The notes under the pieces were generated by a model. That model ran no database searches, had not been told where the DNA came from, and worked only from the letters and a program-made list of their open reading frames with translations. Shown here piece after piece: positions 47,801-58,900 of a stretch of 64,000 bases of DNA. The stretch's first letter is position 1. Each line of letters opens with the position of its first letter. The stretch spans positions 38,270 to 102,269 of the forward strand of contig FN648592.1 in NCBI GenBank assembly GCA_000310025.1, read 5' to 3'. This stretch comes from Ectocarpus siliculosus. Taxonomy: Eukaryota; Sar; Phaeophyceae; Ectocarpales; Ectocarpaceae. A program made the position numbers and the translations under genes.

Positions 47801-50800
47801 CTTGTTTTGATGTGCGTGCGTGTGTGATAGGAGCACGAGAAGGAGGACGCGGGGTCCAAGAAGGACATGTTCGAGACTCTCGTCAACCCCAAGTCCTTCA
47901 CGCAGGTCTGTGTGTTTATTTATTATTATTCACATTGATCGCGCTAACTATCTTCGGCTGACCAGTGAAAATACGCCATCCAGTCTCGGTGCGACTGCAA
48001 AAAGAAATATGCATTCAAAGACTGTGATGGTCTGGGACGCACCCTTGAGGGGGCGTTACGGGGAGGGCTACTCTGCTCTCCGGGCCAAAGACAGAAACGG
48101 TGGCGAACGAAGAAAATGCACGTGTGTGTATTTGTGTCTTTTTTATTAGCGTCGACCGCGCTAACCTGCTGACCAATGAAAATACGTCAGTCTCTGTGCG
48201 GTGGAGAACACATATGCTTCTTTCTATAGGCCACGATGTGAAACCCTGTGACCGAGCTTGATGGGGGAATCGACGCTTTTATCCGCATTAACACGTACCG
48301 CAGCAACAACAGAAGAGAAACTTGCATGTGTGTGTTAACGTCGACCCCTTTCGAACCGTCAACTGACCAAGAAAAGCCGCGTCTGCATTGGGTGTGTTTG
48401 GGGACCCTCACTGAAAGAGCTTTCAATAGCGGGAACCCAGTGTTTTTGTGGTTGACAACACTATTTTCTGTGCTAGGAAGGTCTCGAGCATGCCTGCAGT
48501 TGGACTGCACGATCTGGCTTTGGCAACCACACGCCGGTGACTATAGTGTCGCCCCCCTTGTCAAGAAAAAGCCTTGCCCTGTGTGGTGAGCAATTTTGTA
48601 TTTTTGTTGTTGAGAATGTGATCTACCTTGGAGTTGTAGCATCTCATTCAAACCAAGGTGCTCGGAGGCAAAAGACAATTTTGTGTTTAGTCCTCAACCG
48701 ATTTTTCCGGGTGTGTACGACGTCTGTGGTCGAAATTCCACGGCAAACATGTCCCCCCCTTCTCCCGTCGTCTCGAGAAGGACGTGTAGTGTCCTTGGTC
48801 AATCTAGTCAATCGATATTCAAAGAGTCGAGCGCTACTAAATGAGTTCCACGCCCCCCCCCCCCACCCGTACCGTCTTGCTACCTGTCGGCTTTTACCCA
48901 GACGGTGGAGAACTTGTTCGACTTCTCATTCTTCGTCAAGCGCGGGGAGGGCCACATCACCATCGACCCGGTGAGTTAGTGCTTGGGGGGTTGAGCTGGC
49001 TGGCAAAAACCCAAGGAGAGCATATTATGTTGACACACTGCCGTGTCTGTCGAACAACAAGTGGGGACTGCTAGAAGGCACACAATCACCTTCGCACTAC
49101 TCTGCTGGTGTAAAGGGGAACAGGGTGGTGTTCCGAGTGGCTTTGCGTTTTTGGGGTGTTTCTAGAGACCAGCCTCTTCCTTGTTGAAGACTGAGGTGTG
49201 ACTTCCGTTCTCTCTTTGAAAGAAGGGTGGTCATGCGAAATTCGACGTAACACAGCCGGAATCGTTCTCTTTTGGTGCCTCAATCCGTTTTTGTTTGTTT
49301 CGGGGCCAAGCTCCAGGTGGACTTGTAGGCATGTCCGTCCGCAGTATGCGATGCAGTATGCACGAGGCACTCGCTCGTCAAGGTAATCGGCCTTAAGAAT
49401 GTGACAAAGAGTGCATTTTGAGGCTGGTATATACTTCTTGCCTCCGCAAGTGCTGCGTGTTGCCGATGCTGTATCGATTTAGGCAACTCATGATGGGAAT
49501 TGTGCCCCTTTTGTCTGAGATAGCGCGGTTAAATGGTCGCGAAGTTTCGACGTTGGACAAGCAATAAACGAGGGTGTCGCGCCCCCCCCCCCCCCCCCCC
49601 CCCCCCCACTTCCCTTTTTTTTCCCAATCCCCCCCCCCCCCCACCTTCCCAAAATAAAACCTTCCACAAATATTCTTCCCCCCCACACCACATTTTAACA
49701 CCCCCCCCCCCCCCCCCCCACCTCAAAACCACACTCAATTANNNNNNNNNNNNNNNNNNNNNNNNNNNNNNNNNNNNNNNNNNNNNNNNNNNNNNNNNNN
49801 NNNNNNNNNNNNNNNNNNNNNNNNNNNNNNNNNNNNNNNNNTGGGAAAGTTTTGGTTGGGAAAAACAAAAAAAGGGGGGGTTGGCCCCCCCCCCCCCCCC
49901 CCCCCCCCCCCACGCGCCCGCCTTTGTACCTACGGCCGCCGCCATCGCTTTCCAGGAGACCAAGCTTCCACAGGTCAAGTTCGACCCTAGCACTCAGAGT
50001 GGAGACGCCCCACCCGCCGCTTCGGGCGATGCGAAGCAGTGGTTGATGTCCTTCACGCCAGGTACTAACCTACCTACCTACCGTTAGGTTTAACAACGTG
50101 ACGTTGACGTTGTTCGGCGAGTGCACCTGCTCCTCGTCTTCTTTGATGGAGTGTCCGTTGCCGTCAGGAGCGTCCCCTGCCTGAAGCTACTCTCTGGTAG
50201 CTGGAGTTTGACCCGCTGACAAACATGCGTCAACGGTTGAAAAGAGTAGGTGACGTTCGCATGCTCGGCGTTCGAGGTTCAGCATGCAGTGGGGGGAGTG
50301 TCAATAACGCCGGTTGATTAGCGCTGGTGGCGCTGAATAGCGCTGGTGAAATCGCTGGGCACACACTGAATCACCCAAGTCATTCTCGTGTGTATTGAAT
50401 AGTGCCGATCGATGCGCCGAGCACACACCGGCGGTTAATAGAGCCCCCCCCACTGCTGTAGTACTATTGCGAGTCACTTGTCGGCCATCAAGTGCTTCCA
50501 GCCACTGGTTGCCTCCGTCGACGTTGTATAATCCCAGCATGCTTGTGAAATAGATCCGCCAAGTTCTCAAAGAAGACCTCGCGCCGTTTTTGTCAAGAAT
50601 CGCACAAGGGTTACCCCCCCCCCCCTCTCCAAGGCACCAACGCGGTGTCCACTACTTATTTTTTTTGTTCGTCGATCCGATTGTCGCAGCTGACTTCCGC
50701 GAACTCAAGGAACTCTACGGCATGGAGGAGTCCAACTTCGAGCACCGCAGCGAGGGGCCCAAGTCAGACTACTACGACCCTCTCACGCATGGCAACCGCG

Positions 50801-50817
50801 AATCGAACCGCCAGTAA
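41484..50817 (+). CDS. NSE4: NSE4, kleisin subunit of the SMC5/6 complex
   Basis: Eleven visible exons in phase: 41484-41564, 42778-42876, 44118-44185, 44524-44625, 45804-45906, 46529-46642, 47403-47498, 47831-47905, 48902-48970, 49956-50061 and 50690-50817, for 346 residues. Basic N-terminus (MSEKRSRRREGGEGG), then RRELRLKQRTLKNKI and FPREAANDAENLKLIA, the helical N-terminal part that contacts the SMC head region in this family; FNWAKWG in the middle; and the C-terminal winged-helix signature ENLFDFSFFVKRGEGHI. NSE4 bridges the SMC5 and SMC6 heads in the nucleus and serves DNA repair and chromosome segregation. Length is normal for the family. The 100-N gap and poly-C lie directly before exon 10, whose start may be longer (APAFVPTAAAIAFQ is open upstream) or an exon may be missing there. 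Confidence 0.85.
42200..42643. repeat. Perfect 222-bp tandem duplication
   Basis: Two head-to-tail copies (42200-42421 and 42422-42643) start CCACAACAATTGGTGATGAA and end GGGCGTAACCCATGAC; I saw no difference between them by eye. They lie in intron 1 of NSE4. A 142-codon minus-strand frame across them is only the repeat read twice. Confidence 0.9.
42917..42974. repeat. NSE4 intron repeat, copy 1
   Basis: Core GCGTCGACCGCGCTA, GCTGACCAATGAAAATACG and TCAGTCTC..GCGCGGT. It begins 40 nt after the exon 2 donor, behind a TCTG run. Related copies are at 47938-48000 and 48148-48205. Confidence 0.65.
43204..43427. mobile_element. MITE, TGACGTAAGAT family, copy 2
   Basis: Left end GGTGACGTAAGATATCAT; right end (reverse complement) GGTGACGTAATATATCACAC. 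An inner CCGATTTTCCAAGCTCGA matches the copy at 41100. 224 bp within intron 2 of NSE4. Confidence 0.65.
43840..44010. repeat. Pyrimidine-rich CTC/TCTC tract
   Basis: A CTC microsatellite (43847-43880) followed by CT- and C-rich DNA upstream of NSE4 exon 3. It is simple sequence that could act as an extended polypyrimidine tract. Confidence 0.7.
44156..44325. repeat. Tandem duplication of an exon-intron junction in NSE4
   Basis: The end of exon 3 plus its donor and about 50 bp of intron is repeated at a period of 77-79 bp: CACGGAGGAG at 44156, 44235 and 44312, with the AAGCACTTC.AACAGTGAGAG junction at 44172-44191 and again at 44248-44267. Only the first junction fits the reading frame; the second contains an in-frame TAA (CTTCTAACA). 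Confidence 0.8.
44650..44700. repeat. CTG microsatellite
   Basis: TGC repeated about seven times at 44667-44690, shortly after the NSE4 exon 4 donor. Confidence 0.7.
44795..44870. repeat. GA microsatellite
   Basis: A GA/GGGA tract of about 70 bp in NSE4 intron 4; open frames reading RERERE or SLSLSL are artefacts of it. Confidence 0.85.
45540..45664 (-). repeat. tRNA-derived SINE-like element
   Basis: On the minus strand GGTAGTGTAAGCGGGTATCC resembles a tRNA D-arm/A box, and AGGGGTTCGAATCCCGG contains an exact B box (GGTTCGAATCC). About 25 bp later comes GAAGTGATTTTTTTC, shared with 37900-38020. The acceptor ends do not pair and the T-stem has two mismatches, so a working tRNA is unlikely. 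It lies in intron 4 of NSE4. Confidence 0.5.
46309..46427 (-). mobile_element. A-tailed short interspersed repeat, copy 3
   Basis: A more diverged relative of the copies at 32946 and 34920 (for example GACCCAACGAATCCATATCT and CCTGTATTTCCACGATTTCC on the plus strand). It lies in intron 5 of NSE4 with its T-rich side upstream. Confidence 0.6.
47265..47370. repeat. Short tandem array of TTTCATCTTTTGCTTGTTAAG
   Basis: About five units of a roughly 21-bp motif, GTTTCATCTTTTGCTTG plus TTAA/TCAA, in NSE4 intron 6, 30 bp before the exon 7 acceptor. Confidence 0.75.
47938..48000. repeat. NSE4 intron repeat, copy 2
   Basis: Starts 32 nt after the exon 8 donor: GATCGCGCTAACTA, GGCTGACCAGTGAAAATACG, CAGTCTCGGTGCGA. 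It is the most diverged of the three copies. Confidence 0.55.
48148..48205. repeat. NSE4 intron repeat, copy 3
   Basis: Closest to copy 1: TTAGCGTCGACCGCGCTAAC, GCTGACCAATGAAAATACG, TCAGTCTCTGTGCGGT, again preceded by a GT/T-rich stretch. Same intron as copy 2. Confidence 0.65.
49580..49912. other. Assembly gap flanked by poly-C
   Basis: 100 Ns (49742-49841) lie between C homopolymers (about 49581-49720 and 49886-49911). The flanks read like low-quality consensus. The gap interrupts NSE4 intron 9 just before exon 10. Frames through it are meaningless. Confidence 0.9.
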
Positions 50818-52148
50818 GCTAGGCCGTTGATCTGCAGCACGGTTTGCTTTTGGTTCTCTGGCTCATGCAAGCTGTGTGCGCCATGGCAAGTTTATTCGAC
50901 AAAGCCGTGAGGTTGCTCAACATGTGGCAGGAACCAGGGAGCGATGCTGTCTGCATCTTGGGGTCATGGTGCATCGTGCTGAATACACCGCAGTGGTACG
51001 GTGGTCGTGGTACGGTATTTAGCTTGAGTTCACTGCTCTTTGTTGTCTCCTTTTTGTCCCCGGGCGACCCTTGTTCTTGTTGTCATTGCATTGTTGTGTA
51101 TTTAGTCCCCATCCATTTAGGGTTCCTATACTGTTCGGTACTTAATATGTTTGGCGCAACAGCCACAGTCACGTACGGGAGGAAGGTACATGTAGTCACA
51201 AAATAACCTCTTTGTTTTTTGTCCCCCTCTTGTCACCTGCTGCGGTTCTTGCCTTCAATTTGTATCGCGAGAAGGGCTCAGCAGTGTCCCCTTCCCCTCT
51301 TACACTCGCGGAGCACGCAGAGAGACGGTCCCCTCGAGCAGACCCCAAAATTCTTTCGCGCAATCGGTCGTGCGTCGAAGGGCAGCAACTAATCGCGGCC
51401 AACTCGAGGCTGTTGAGTAGGGCCGTCTTTTGTACCTCGGTGTGTACGTGCAGCAGCCCCAGCCTCACGACCCTACAACTGCTGCTTTTGAAGCAGGAAG
51501 CACGAACCCCCTCCTCTCCACAGCTGCAGTGCGTCGGAGTGCTAAAAAACAATCTGCCAACTGTTGACGGGCGGTTTGAAACGAATCGCCAGAAGGCGCC
51601 ACAGGAGAACAGCAGCGTTGAAAACCGAAAACAACCAGCCTCGGGTCTGGCCAACATGTGTTGGTGCTGATCGTACACTCCCCCTTTCCATGCCCAACAA
51701 CGGGCGGACGTGAAAAGAGTCGTTCGTCATCGCACCAGCAGTCGTTCCCAAAAAAAAACATCAGGTACGAGGCACGGTGCATAACGTGACATCAACAATT
51801 CCTGGAGACCGAACAATGCTGCTTTCCCGTCTTACTACGTCTGCTCGTCAACGTAGCTACGGCAGGAGAGAACGGGGCAGCAAACCATTAGAAGGCTGGC
51901 AAGCACAGTGGTGTGAGGTTGCGTGATTTCTCCGCGCGTTCGTTGCACTCAGCCCAACCACAAACTGGCGCCGGCTGTGCCCCGCGCTGAGCCTTGGTCC
52001 AAAAACACACCACTCCGGAGTATGCCCGAAAGCACAGGGCTTGATCAAATCATTCCTCCTATTGCGAGTTTTCCTGCAAAGAGCGCGCCCTGGTTTCGAC
52101 CGCTTGGTGCTGAGGGTGCTGCTGCAGATGATGCGCTTGATGGCATGA
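50818..52148. other. Convergent intergenic region
   Basis: Between the stop codons of NSE4 and the glutaredoxin gene. Frames at 51196-51678 (both strands) have no recognisable domain. Presumed 3' ends of both genes; no clear signal. Confidence 0.35.
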
Positions 52149-54466
52149 TCAATCCTTGAGCTTGGCCTCCTTGAGCATGGTTTCGAGGTCGCCGGACTGG
52201 TGAAGCTGCGTCAAAATGTCGCACCCGCCGACGAACTCTCCCTTAACGTACAACTGCGGGATGGTGGGCCACTCCCTGGATTGGCGTTGCAAAAACAAGT
52301 CGGCCGCCGTGGGGAGGAATGATTCATAGGGTCCAACACCGAGGTGATGAAAAAAAAAAAATTGTCGTCAGCAGGAGAGCGTTAACTAGAGCAGGTGTCA
52401 CCATACTACCGCCAAATTTTGAATCCAAACCTTGATGGTCGGGTACCGCTCTTTGCCCTGCAGTTTTATCCTGCGACTGCCATTCGACCACAAATTGTGC
52501 CGGAAACGGACCACGCAGCAACTTGCACACTCACACAGAAAAGATGGAAGCAGCCCGCAATGCCTGGCGATGGGGGTGGTGCACACTATCAGGTGGGCAG
52601 GCGGTGGGTGCTGGTTTATTTCCAAGCAAGACCTGCTCAGTCACCAATGCTGCCACCATCTATCGTACGTACGTAAGACTCACGAGAATGTCTTGATCCC
52701 CTCTCGAAGGGGAGGGTAATCCAACACGTTTACGCTGCTGAAGCTCACTCCTGCCGAAAAAGAGACCGCGATCAATTCACATACATTCGACCAGCAGGAG
52801 ACGCAAACGGCCGGAGGGGAAAAGTCAAGAGCAAGCCAGCGGTGCGTCAAGTCAAGCACGGCAATGTGCGCGGAGGGTACGGGGTGTGGTTGCTCGATTC
52901 TTCCATCATTGGATTTTGCCCCTTGTGTTCACGCACCCCTTTTCAAGACAGGGCTATATCCTCTCCGTTTGGCGGAAACGCTCTGGCAGTTGATAATTTA
53001 CCTTCTCAGGTTTTGAATACGTTTCGGGTTCAGCCTCGTCGTTGTATTTGGGCAATGATGCTTTGTTCGTGGTGGGCTGGCAAACATAGAAAGAAGACGT
53101 GATAACAAGCAGTTATGAGCACGTGTAGATCGACCCCGGGGGCACAAAACAGATAGGTATTGCTTTGGCAGTCATGGTCATGAACAGGCACAGCATTTCC
53201 TGCTCCACGGACCACAAACGCACTCAAAGGTTACTATTGCTGTTGCTGCGAAGGTCCTACTCGTGAGGGTGCTCGAATGTGCCTTGTGTGTGCATATTGC
53301 TTACCCTCTGTACGAACGCAACATCGTCGGTGGTATGCATTTTTGTTGCTCAAAATTTCATCAGACTTTTTGCGTGCTTGACAAAGTGGCACACCCAACC
53401 CTTCTTGGCGACGTTAATTACGTAACACACGCAGACTTTAACTTTCCTAGGAACCCCCACAAGTTTTTACTTGCTGACAAGCAAACGTCCGAAGTTATGC
53501 CCCTTACCTTGGGAGTGAAGGATGCTGACCACCTGCTTGCTGAAGCCGCACTGAGGCTGGGCGGGGGTGCCTTTCATGTAGAGCATAACGGGGTTGCTCT
53601 CCACCTAAATAAATTGAGCGATATCCACAGCAGTGCAGCAATCCGCATCAGGGGGCGACAGGCAGCCAGCAGAAGCAGCAAGCAGTCAACGACTTTGAAA
53701 GGGTAGCCGAGGGTAGCTGGTGCTTTGCTGGGTCTTGGCGTGAAAGCGGTGTGAATGCATGTCTGACATCAACAAGGGTCAAATTGGCTTTTACGAATCG
53801 AGAGACAGAAGTGCATCGATACGAGCGGCGGTGCTATGGACAAGAGCGCCGTTTATGCGTTAGGTGTGGGGGGCGGTGTGGGAGGCTGACTCTGCGACGC
53901 ATAGGCATCGACAGCAGTACATTACACACCGCACCACGCAGCACAGAAAGCAGTATTGGTAACAATGAGGAACTGGTCCCCTATACAGAGAGGCTGGGCC
54001 TGAAGAAGTCACGGATCATGGCAATCGCCAGGTCTACATACAGCGTCGTACAAGGCTACTCGGCACGCTTGCCGGCTCTGACACCTCTTGCAGTGAAGCA
54101 GTGAAGCCATATGGCAGCTGAAAGGCCGCACCTGACCTGCTTCTTGATGAGGTCCGAAACCTCGTCAGCGCCCTCTGGTACTGCTTTCCGCTTGGGCTTG
54201 AAGTCGTCATCCGAGCCATCCTCGTCCCCCCCGCTGGCCGCGGCGAATCTTCGTCGCTGTTGCATCTGCTGTTGCGGCTCCACCGACCATGCCTGGCTGC
54301 TCTTTGACAGCGTCTCACGTCGCAACTGCAGCTGCTGCTGCAGTGCTGGGACTTGAACAGAAGTCAGTGAACGGATCGGGGTGGCAGGAAGAGGGCTGCC
54401 GAGCTTTGGGGAGCGCGCAAGCGCGCGAAGCAGGCCTTGGCGAGCAGCAGAGTAAGAAGCCGCCAT
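52149..54466 (-). CDS. GRX5: CGFS monothiol glutaredoxin, GRX5 type
   Basis: Four minus-strand exons in phase: 54466-54137, 53604-53508, 52750-52684 and 52275-52149, giving 206 residues. The start [20 protein letters not shown] is an Arg/Ala/Ser-rich leader suited to mitochondrial import; an in-frame ATG lies 17 codons upstream, and I chose the inner one because of this leader. After an acidic linker comes the glutaredoxin fold: [19 protein letters not shown] with the CGFS active site, then [16 protein letters not shown], the [20 protein letters not shown] glutathione-binding region and an LKEAKLKD end. Family members hold a glutathione-ligated [2Fe-2S] cluster and pass it on in iron-sulfur assembly. 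All family landmarks are present. Compartment is inferred from the leader. Confidence 0.9.
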
Positions 54467-55920
54467 CCTTGCGCCGTGAATTCGTAACTCTACCTCAACA
54501 CCTAGAGAGTAGTGCACAGCAATGCAGAGGGCACGCTGTCTGCGGGCTGTCTACAAAAGCTGTGTGTCTGCTGCTGTCTGTTGTGTGCTGCTCGAGGGGG
54601 GGGGGCTTTACTGGAGCGGGTGCCCACAAACATACACGGAGCACCCGGTCCAAACCTCTCATCATCTGACAGCAGACAGGTGACCCCGCACAGCAGCAAC
54701 AGAGAGACAGAGACAGCCGTTGTTGACAAGTGGTGACACGCTGTCCCTAGAGCCTTCGGCACAGGTGAGCATTACTGTCGATGCCTGTGGCCATGGTTAT
54801 CGATTAACTGGCGTGCGTCTCACCCTCGAAGAGCTCTATCGGAAGGGACTGCTTCTTGCGGGCGGCGGCGCCCGTCTAAAAAAATCATGCGCATGCGTGC
54901 CGCTTTATTTCGAGACGCTGCCACATGTCAGCCGATGAGGATAGAGGATCGGGCGTGTTGGTGGTAGCTTGTCTCTTGCTTCTTAGCTATTGGCATGATG
55001 CACAAACCAATACGCAGGGCGTGCACCGTGGGTGTGTTGTTGGAAAGAAGAGCACTTTGCCGCAGCTCCCGGTGGCAACAAGAGGAAAGTCCGAAAAATG
55101 GACGGGGCACAGAGCACGGAGTGTTGAACACGGATCATGATAGTAAATTACACGGTCATCACTCGTCATCGGGCTACTCGGTGATGGCGATGGTTTCGGA
55201 GGTGCCGCTTGGCTCCAGGCACGCTGCTGCGTTCCAGTAGGCATTAACGTTATGTTTGGCTCGGTCCAATGCGGACGTGTCAGGAAGCCAGAGCAGCGCC
55301 TATACTTTGACCGCCTGGGTTGAACAACAACTGCCTGCTTCAGTATGCTATCAGCAGGTGTGTACATGTACATATGCGGGTATCTCACTACAGCAGTAGC
55401 TGGGTTATTTACCGGACACCTGTGTCCAAGCCCTCCCTATTGTGCCTGACCTCTGGGTGCTGGGTTGTCGTTGACCGGAGGGATGACGCACGTTGTAGCT
55501 CCCGGAGACAAGAAGACACGGGCGATCCCTTCAAGTGCCATTGGCGATGGTTGCTTCGGCGCAGTATTACCGGAGAAATATGTTCGCAGATGTACAACAG
55601 CAGTACCACTTTTTTCGACCCCTCTCTCATGCTGTCCCCCGTTCGCCCGCCCGCTCGCTCGCTCGCTGCCTGTCCCACTCCTATCCGTCCCCACCACCCA
55701 CGTGCGTTGTTGTTTCCCTGCGACGGCATGGTACACGCTACAGACTCGGGCCGTATTTTCGACAGTGCAGCTCCTGCTGCGGTATCGTAACGCAGACGGA
55801 TATCGTCGTTTCCTCGTTGGCGTTTCACCGGCCCGACCGCCTCTCAGCATCGCCAGATTGCCGTCCGGCGCTGTCTATTATAGCACGACCTCAACCCACA
55901 TAACATAGTCGTAGACCAGC
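54467..55920. promoter_or_regulatory. Divergent intergenic region, GRX5 and [2Fe-2S] protein
   Basis: About 1.45 kb between two start codons read outward, so both promoters are expected here. ACAGCAGT words occur at about 55390 and 55594. Overlapping frames at 55409-55908 are unsupported. Confidence 0.35.
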
Positions 55921-58900
55921 ATGAGCTTCAGCAGAGCAGTGGCGGCGAGCGCGGTGGCGGCCTTTGGCGTTTTTCTGTCCCACCAACAGCGCGGACAGGC
56001 GTTCTTCGTGGGGACGCCGGCGGTGGACTTGAGACGGACAGCAGTTTACTCGAGGGGCCTGGCTGCAGGGTCCATCTCCAAGAAAGGGCGGCGAGCCGGC
56101 GTCGTCCGAGCTAGGTGCGTTTCCACACCCAATGTATGTTGCGTTCCGAGACCCACAAGTGCAGCCTTTTCATAGGATGCCATGGTCTCTTTCTTGTTGA
56201 CGAGAGAACCGCCTCATTTTCTTTTTTAATTGTGTCTGGCCACCGCTGTTTGCGGTGAACCTATGCATGTAGCGCGTGCGTGCCCGTTTACGTAGTCGGG
56301 CGGTTGTCTTACTAACCTTTGTTTCTTGTTCCCGCCGAGACCGGTGATGGTGCCGCCGCGTTCTTCTTCGGAGAATACCGGTGTGTGCCGTCGTTCTTCA
56401 CCCCAGCGTGGGGTCGTTGCGTGTATAGCAATGCCTACGGTTGCGACTGCTGACGTACCAGCATCAAACGTGTAATTTTACGGTGGCTTGCTCTTTCTCG
56501 GATTGAGGTTGGCTGACGCCGCATGTATCGTACGACCGCTCACGATGAGCCGAGATGTCTTGTGTCACTTCACACAGGAGGAGTTAGTTTTTCCGTATAT
56601 TCGTCGCTACCTCGAGCAACAGTTTACCGCACCGCTTTTGAAGAGACGATGCGTTCAGGAGTCATTCTGGCTGGCGTCGGCCCCCCAGGGTGGAGGACGA
56701 TGCGGCCGTTGCTTCTGTTGTTGCTGGCGCCGTTTTCGTCATCATTGTCGCCGTCATCGTTTGTATGGTTGTCTCGACATTCTACAGTGTTTCCCTCCAG
56801 TATCTCTCTGCACTACTATGTGGCGTGCTGCCCCCGAAAATTGATCACGCGAGCTCCATTTTGCGGTTTCATTGGCACCAGGGGAGATGTACGGTGCGGC
56901 ACAACCAGACGCTTGCACGTGCACACCGTGCACGAGTGTTTGCACGCGCACACCGTATCTTCTTCCCACTGGAATGGTCACCAACCTACTGTTGTCCGCC
57001 TACTGTAACAGTAGTTCGCCGTTTGGATTTTGTTTTTTCGGGCAGGTTGACTGCCACGATGGCGCCAGAACAGACAGACACCGTGAACGTACTGAACGAT
57101 GACGGAACCAGAAAGTCCGGGGAACAGATCCGAGAGGTGAGCATGCCGCCGTACCGCTATCCCCGCTGGTTTTGCGTCCATGTGCAGGCATCACAACGAG
57201 GAATCATTTTGATATGTACCCTCCGCGACAATTCGGTATGTATGTACATCGCGCGACAATGGTATTTATCGATACGTTTTAGGGTCGATTCACCATGAAC
57301 GTACATCGGTGGTTTGTAAGCTCGTTCGGGAGGGATGCGGGCTTGAAGCGGTGGGGGCACGTAACTCGAGAGCAGCTGTTCTACCAAGCACATCAGTTGT
57401 AAGTACCAAACACATCCGCTGCAAGTGCTTCTTGTGACTTGAAGACTAAAGAGTGGCGGCAGTGCAACTAGAACGCAGGCGTGCACCGCTGTGTGGGCTC
57501 TCTTGTCGTCGCCCAGTTGTCGTGCTTGTGCAGGGTGTGCTGCGAGTGGTGGACGACGGGAGTTAGGATTGCTTCTGTGTTTGTGATTACTTGCAACTTG
57601 CACGCCCTGTCCAAGCACCAACCGGGAAACACAGCAAGCAGTGTGTGGGTTGCGTGCCTACCACGACATGGCATGCAACGACTCGTTTCCCTCCGGAAAA
57701 CGGGATTGTTTCGGGCGGTGTGTTTCGCCGGTTCACAGGCGTTCTACGGTATAGCTTTTAGGACGTGAGATGGCGACGCCGACTCGCAACAGGAGACTTG
57801 TTAGCCCACAGCCCACGTATCGGCGGGGGTCCCGCAGGACCGAAGGATGGGAGTGGGGACCTCGGTGGAGAGAAGCGCGTCCTCTGTGTGACCCCGGCTC
57901 TGGCCCGTCGTGTCAAGGGAGACTGGGAAAGGGGCGTAAATGATCGGTTAGCGCACGGGGCGACTATTGTATGGTTGACGACGCAATAAAGCAAAGCCAA
58001 CGCAAGTACAATATAACACAATCCTCAATGAAGATTCGATGGGCGTGTCTATTGTTTTCGTCAACGACGAGTATAGTCAACGGGATGCGTGCGTTTAACG
58101 TGTTGCTGCGCTCCGTCTCACGTTGTGCGGTGTGTGTGTGCAGGAATTCTTCATGGCGGCGATGACGGGGCAAGAGCGTGGGCTCCCTCCCGGGTCTTAC
58201 CTCAACGACACCGTAGAGGCAGGACCGGGTGTCGAGCAGGTGTCCGTCGTGTGGCAGCCTTACGAGGATAAGGTGAGCGCCCGTAACATGTTGCTACACA
58301 GGAGTGCTGTACGTGTTCGTCCGCTTGTTGTTGTTGGTGTTGTTGTTGGTGGTGGTGTTGGTGGTGGTGTTGGTGGGTGTTAGCGTTATAATTGTCCTGA
58401 CATCAATAACCGTTTCATTCATTTCCAGTCTCTTCCGTCATCCATACTGGTCAAATCGGCACAGACGTCTTCCATAGTCACACGCTCAAGAGGCTTGAAA
58501 GATTCATCCCTCTGCTCCATTGCCTCACCCGTTTTTTTTTTTTTCTAGGTTCTTGCCCCGGCAGGCTCTAGCTTGCTCAAGAGCGCCACCGAGTGCGGAG
58601 CCATGGTGATCGACAACACCTTCTGCTTGACAGGCCAGTGCGAGGCGTGTATGGCGGAGGTGGACGGGGAGGTGGTGCTGTCTTGCATGGTGCCTGTGCC
58701 GGCAGACGGAAGGTGAGCCCCATGGATGAAGTTGTCTGTCTCCTTAAGAACCCTCCGCCTCCCAATGTTAGTCAAACAGTTCCTGCTTCTAACGCGGGAG
58801 CCTCCCCTCAAGGCGGTGATTGCGTTAAGCATGTGGTAGTAGGCAAGCACGACGTGAAAGAAGGGGAGTGAAATACTTTTTTTTTTCTCTCACATTCGCT

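Noticed and set aside
49533-50087. 184-codon proline-rich frame
   Set aside because: Driven by poly-C and the N gap; only its last part coincides with NSE4 exon 10.
52424-52450. Mini-exon reading KERYPTIK in the GRX5 gene
   Set aside because: It resembles the WPTIP motif by chance; exon 52149-52275 contains the true motif and joins exon 3 in phase without it.
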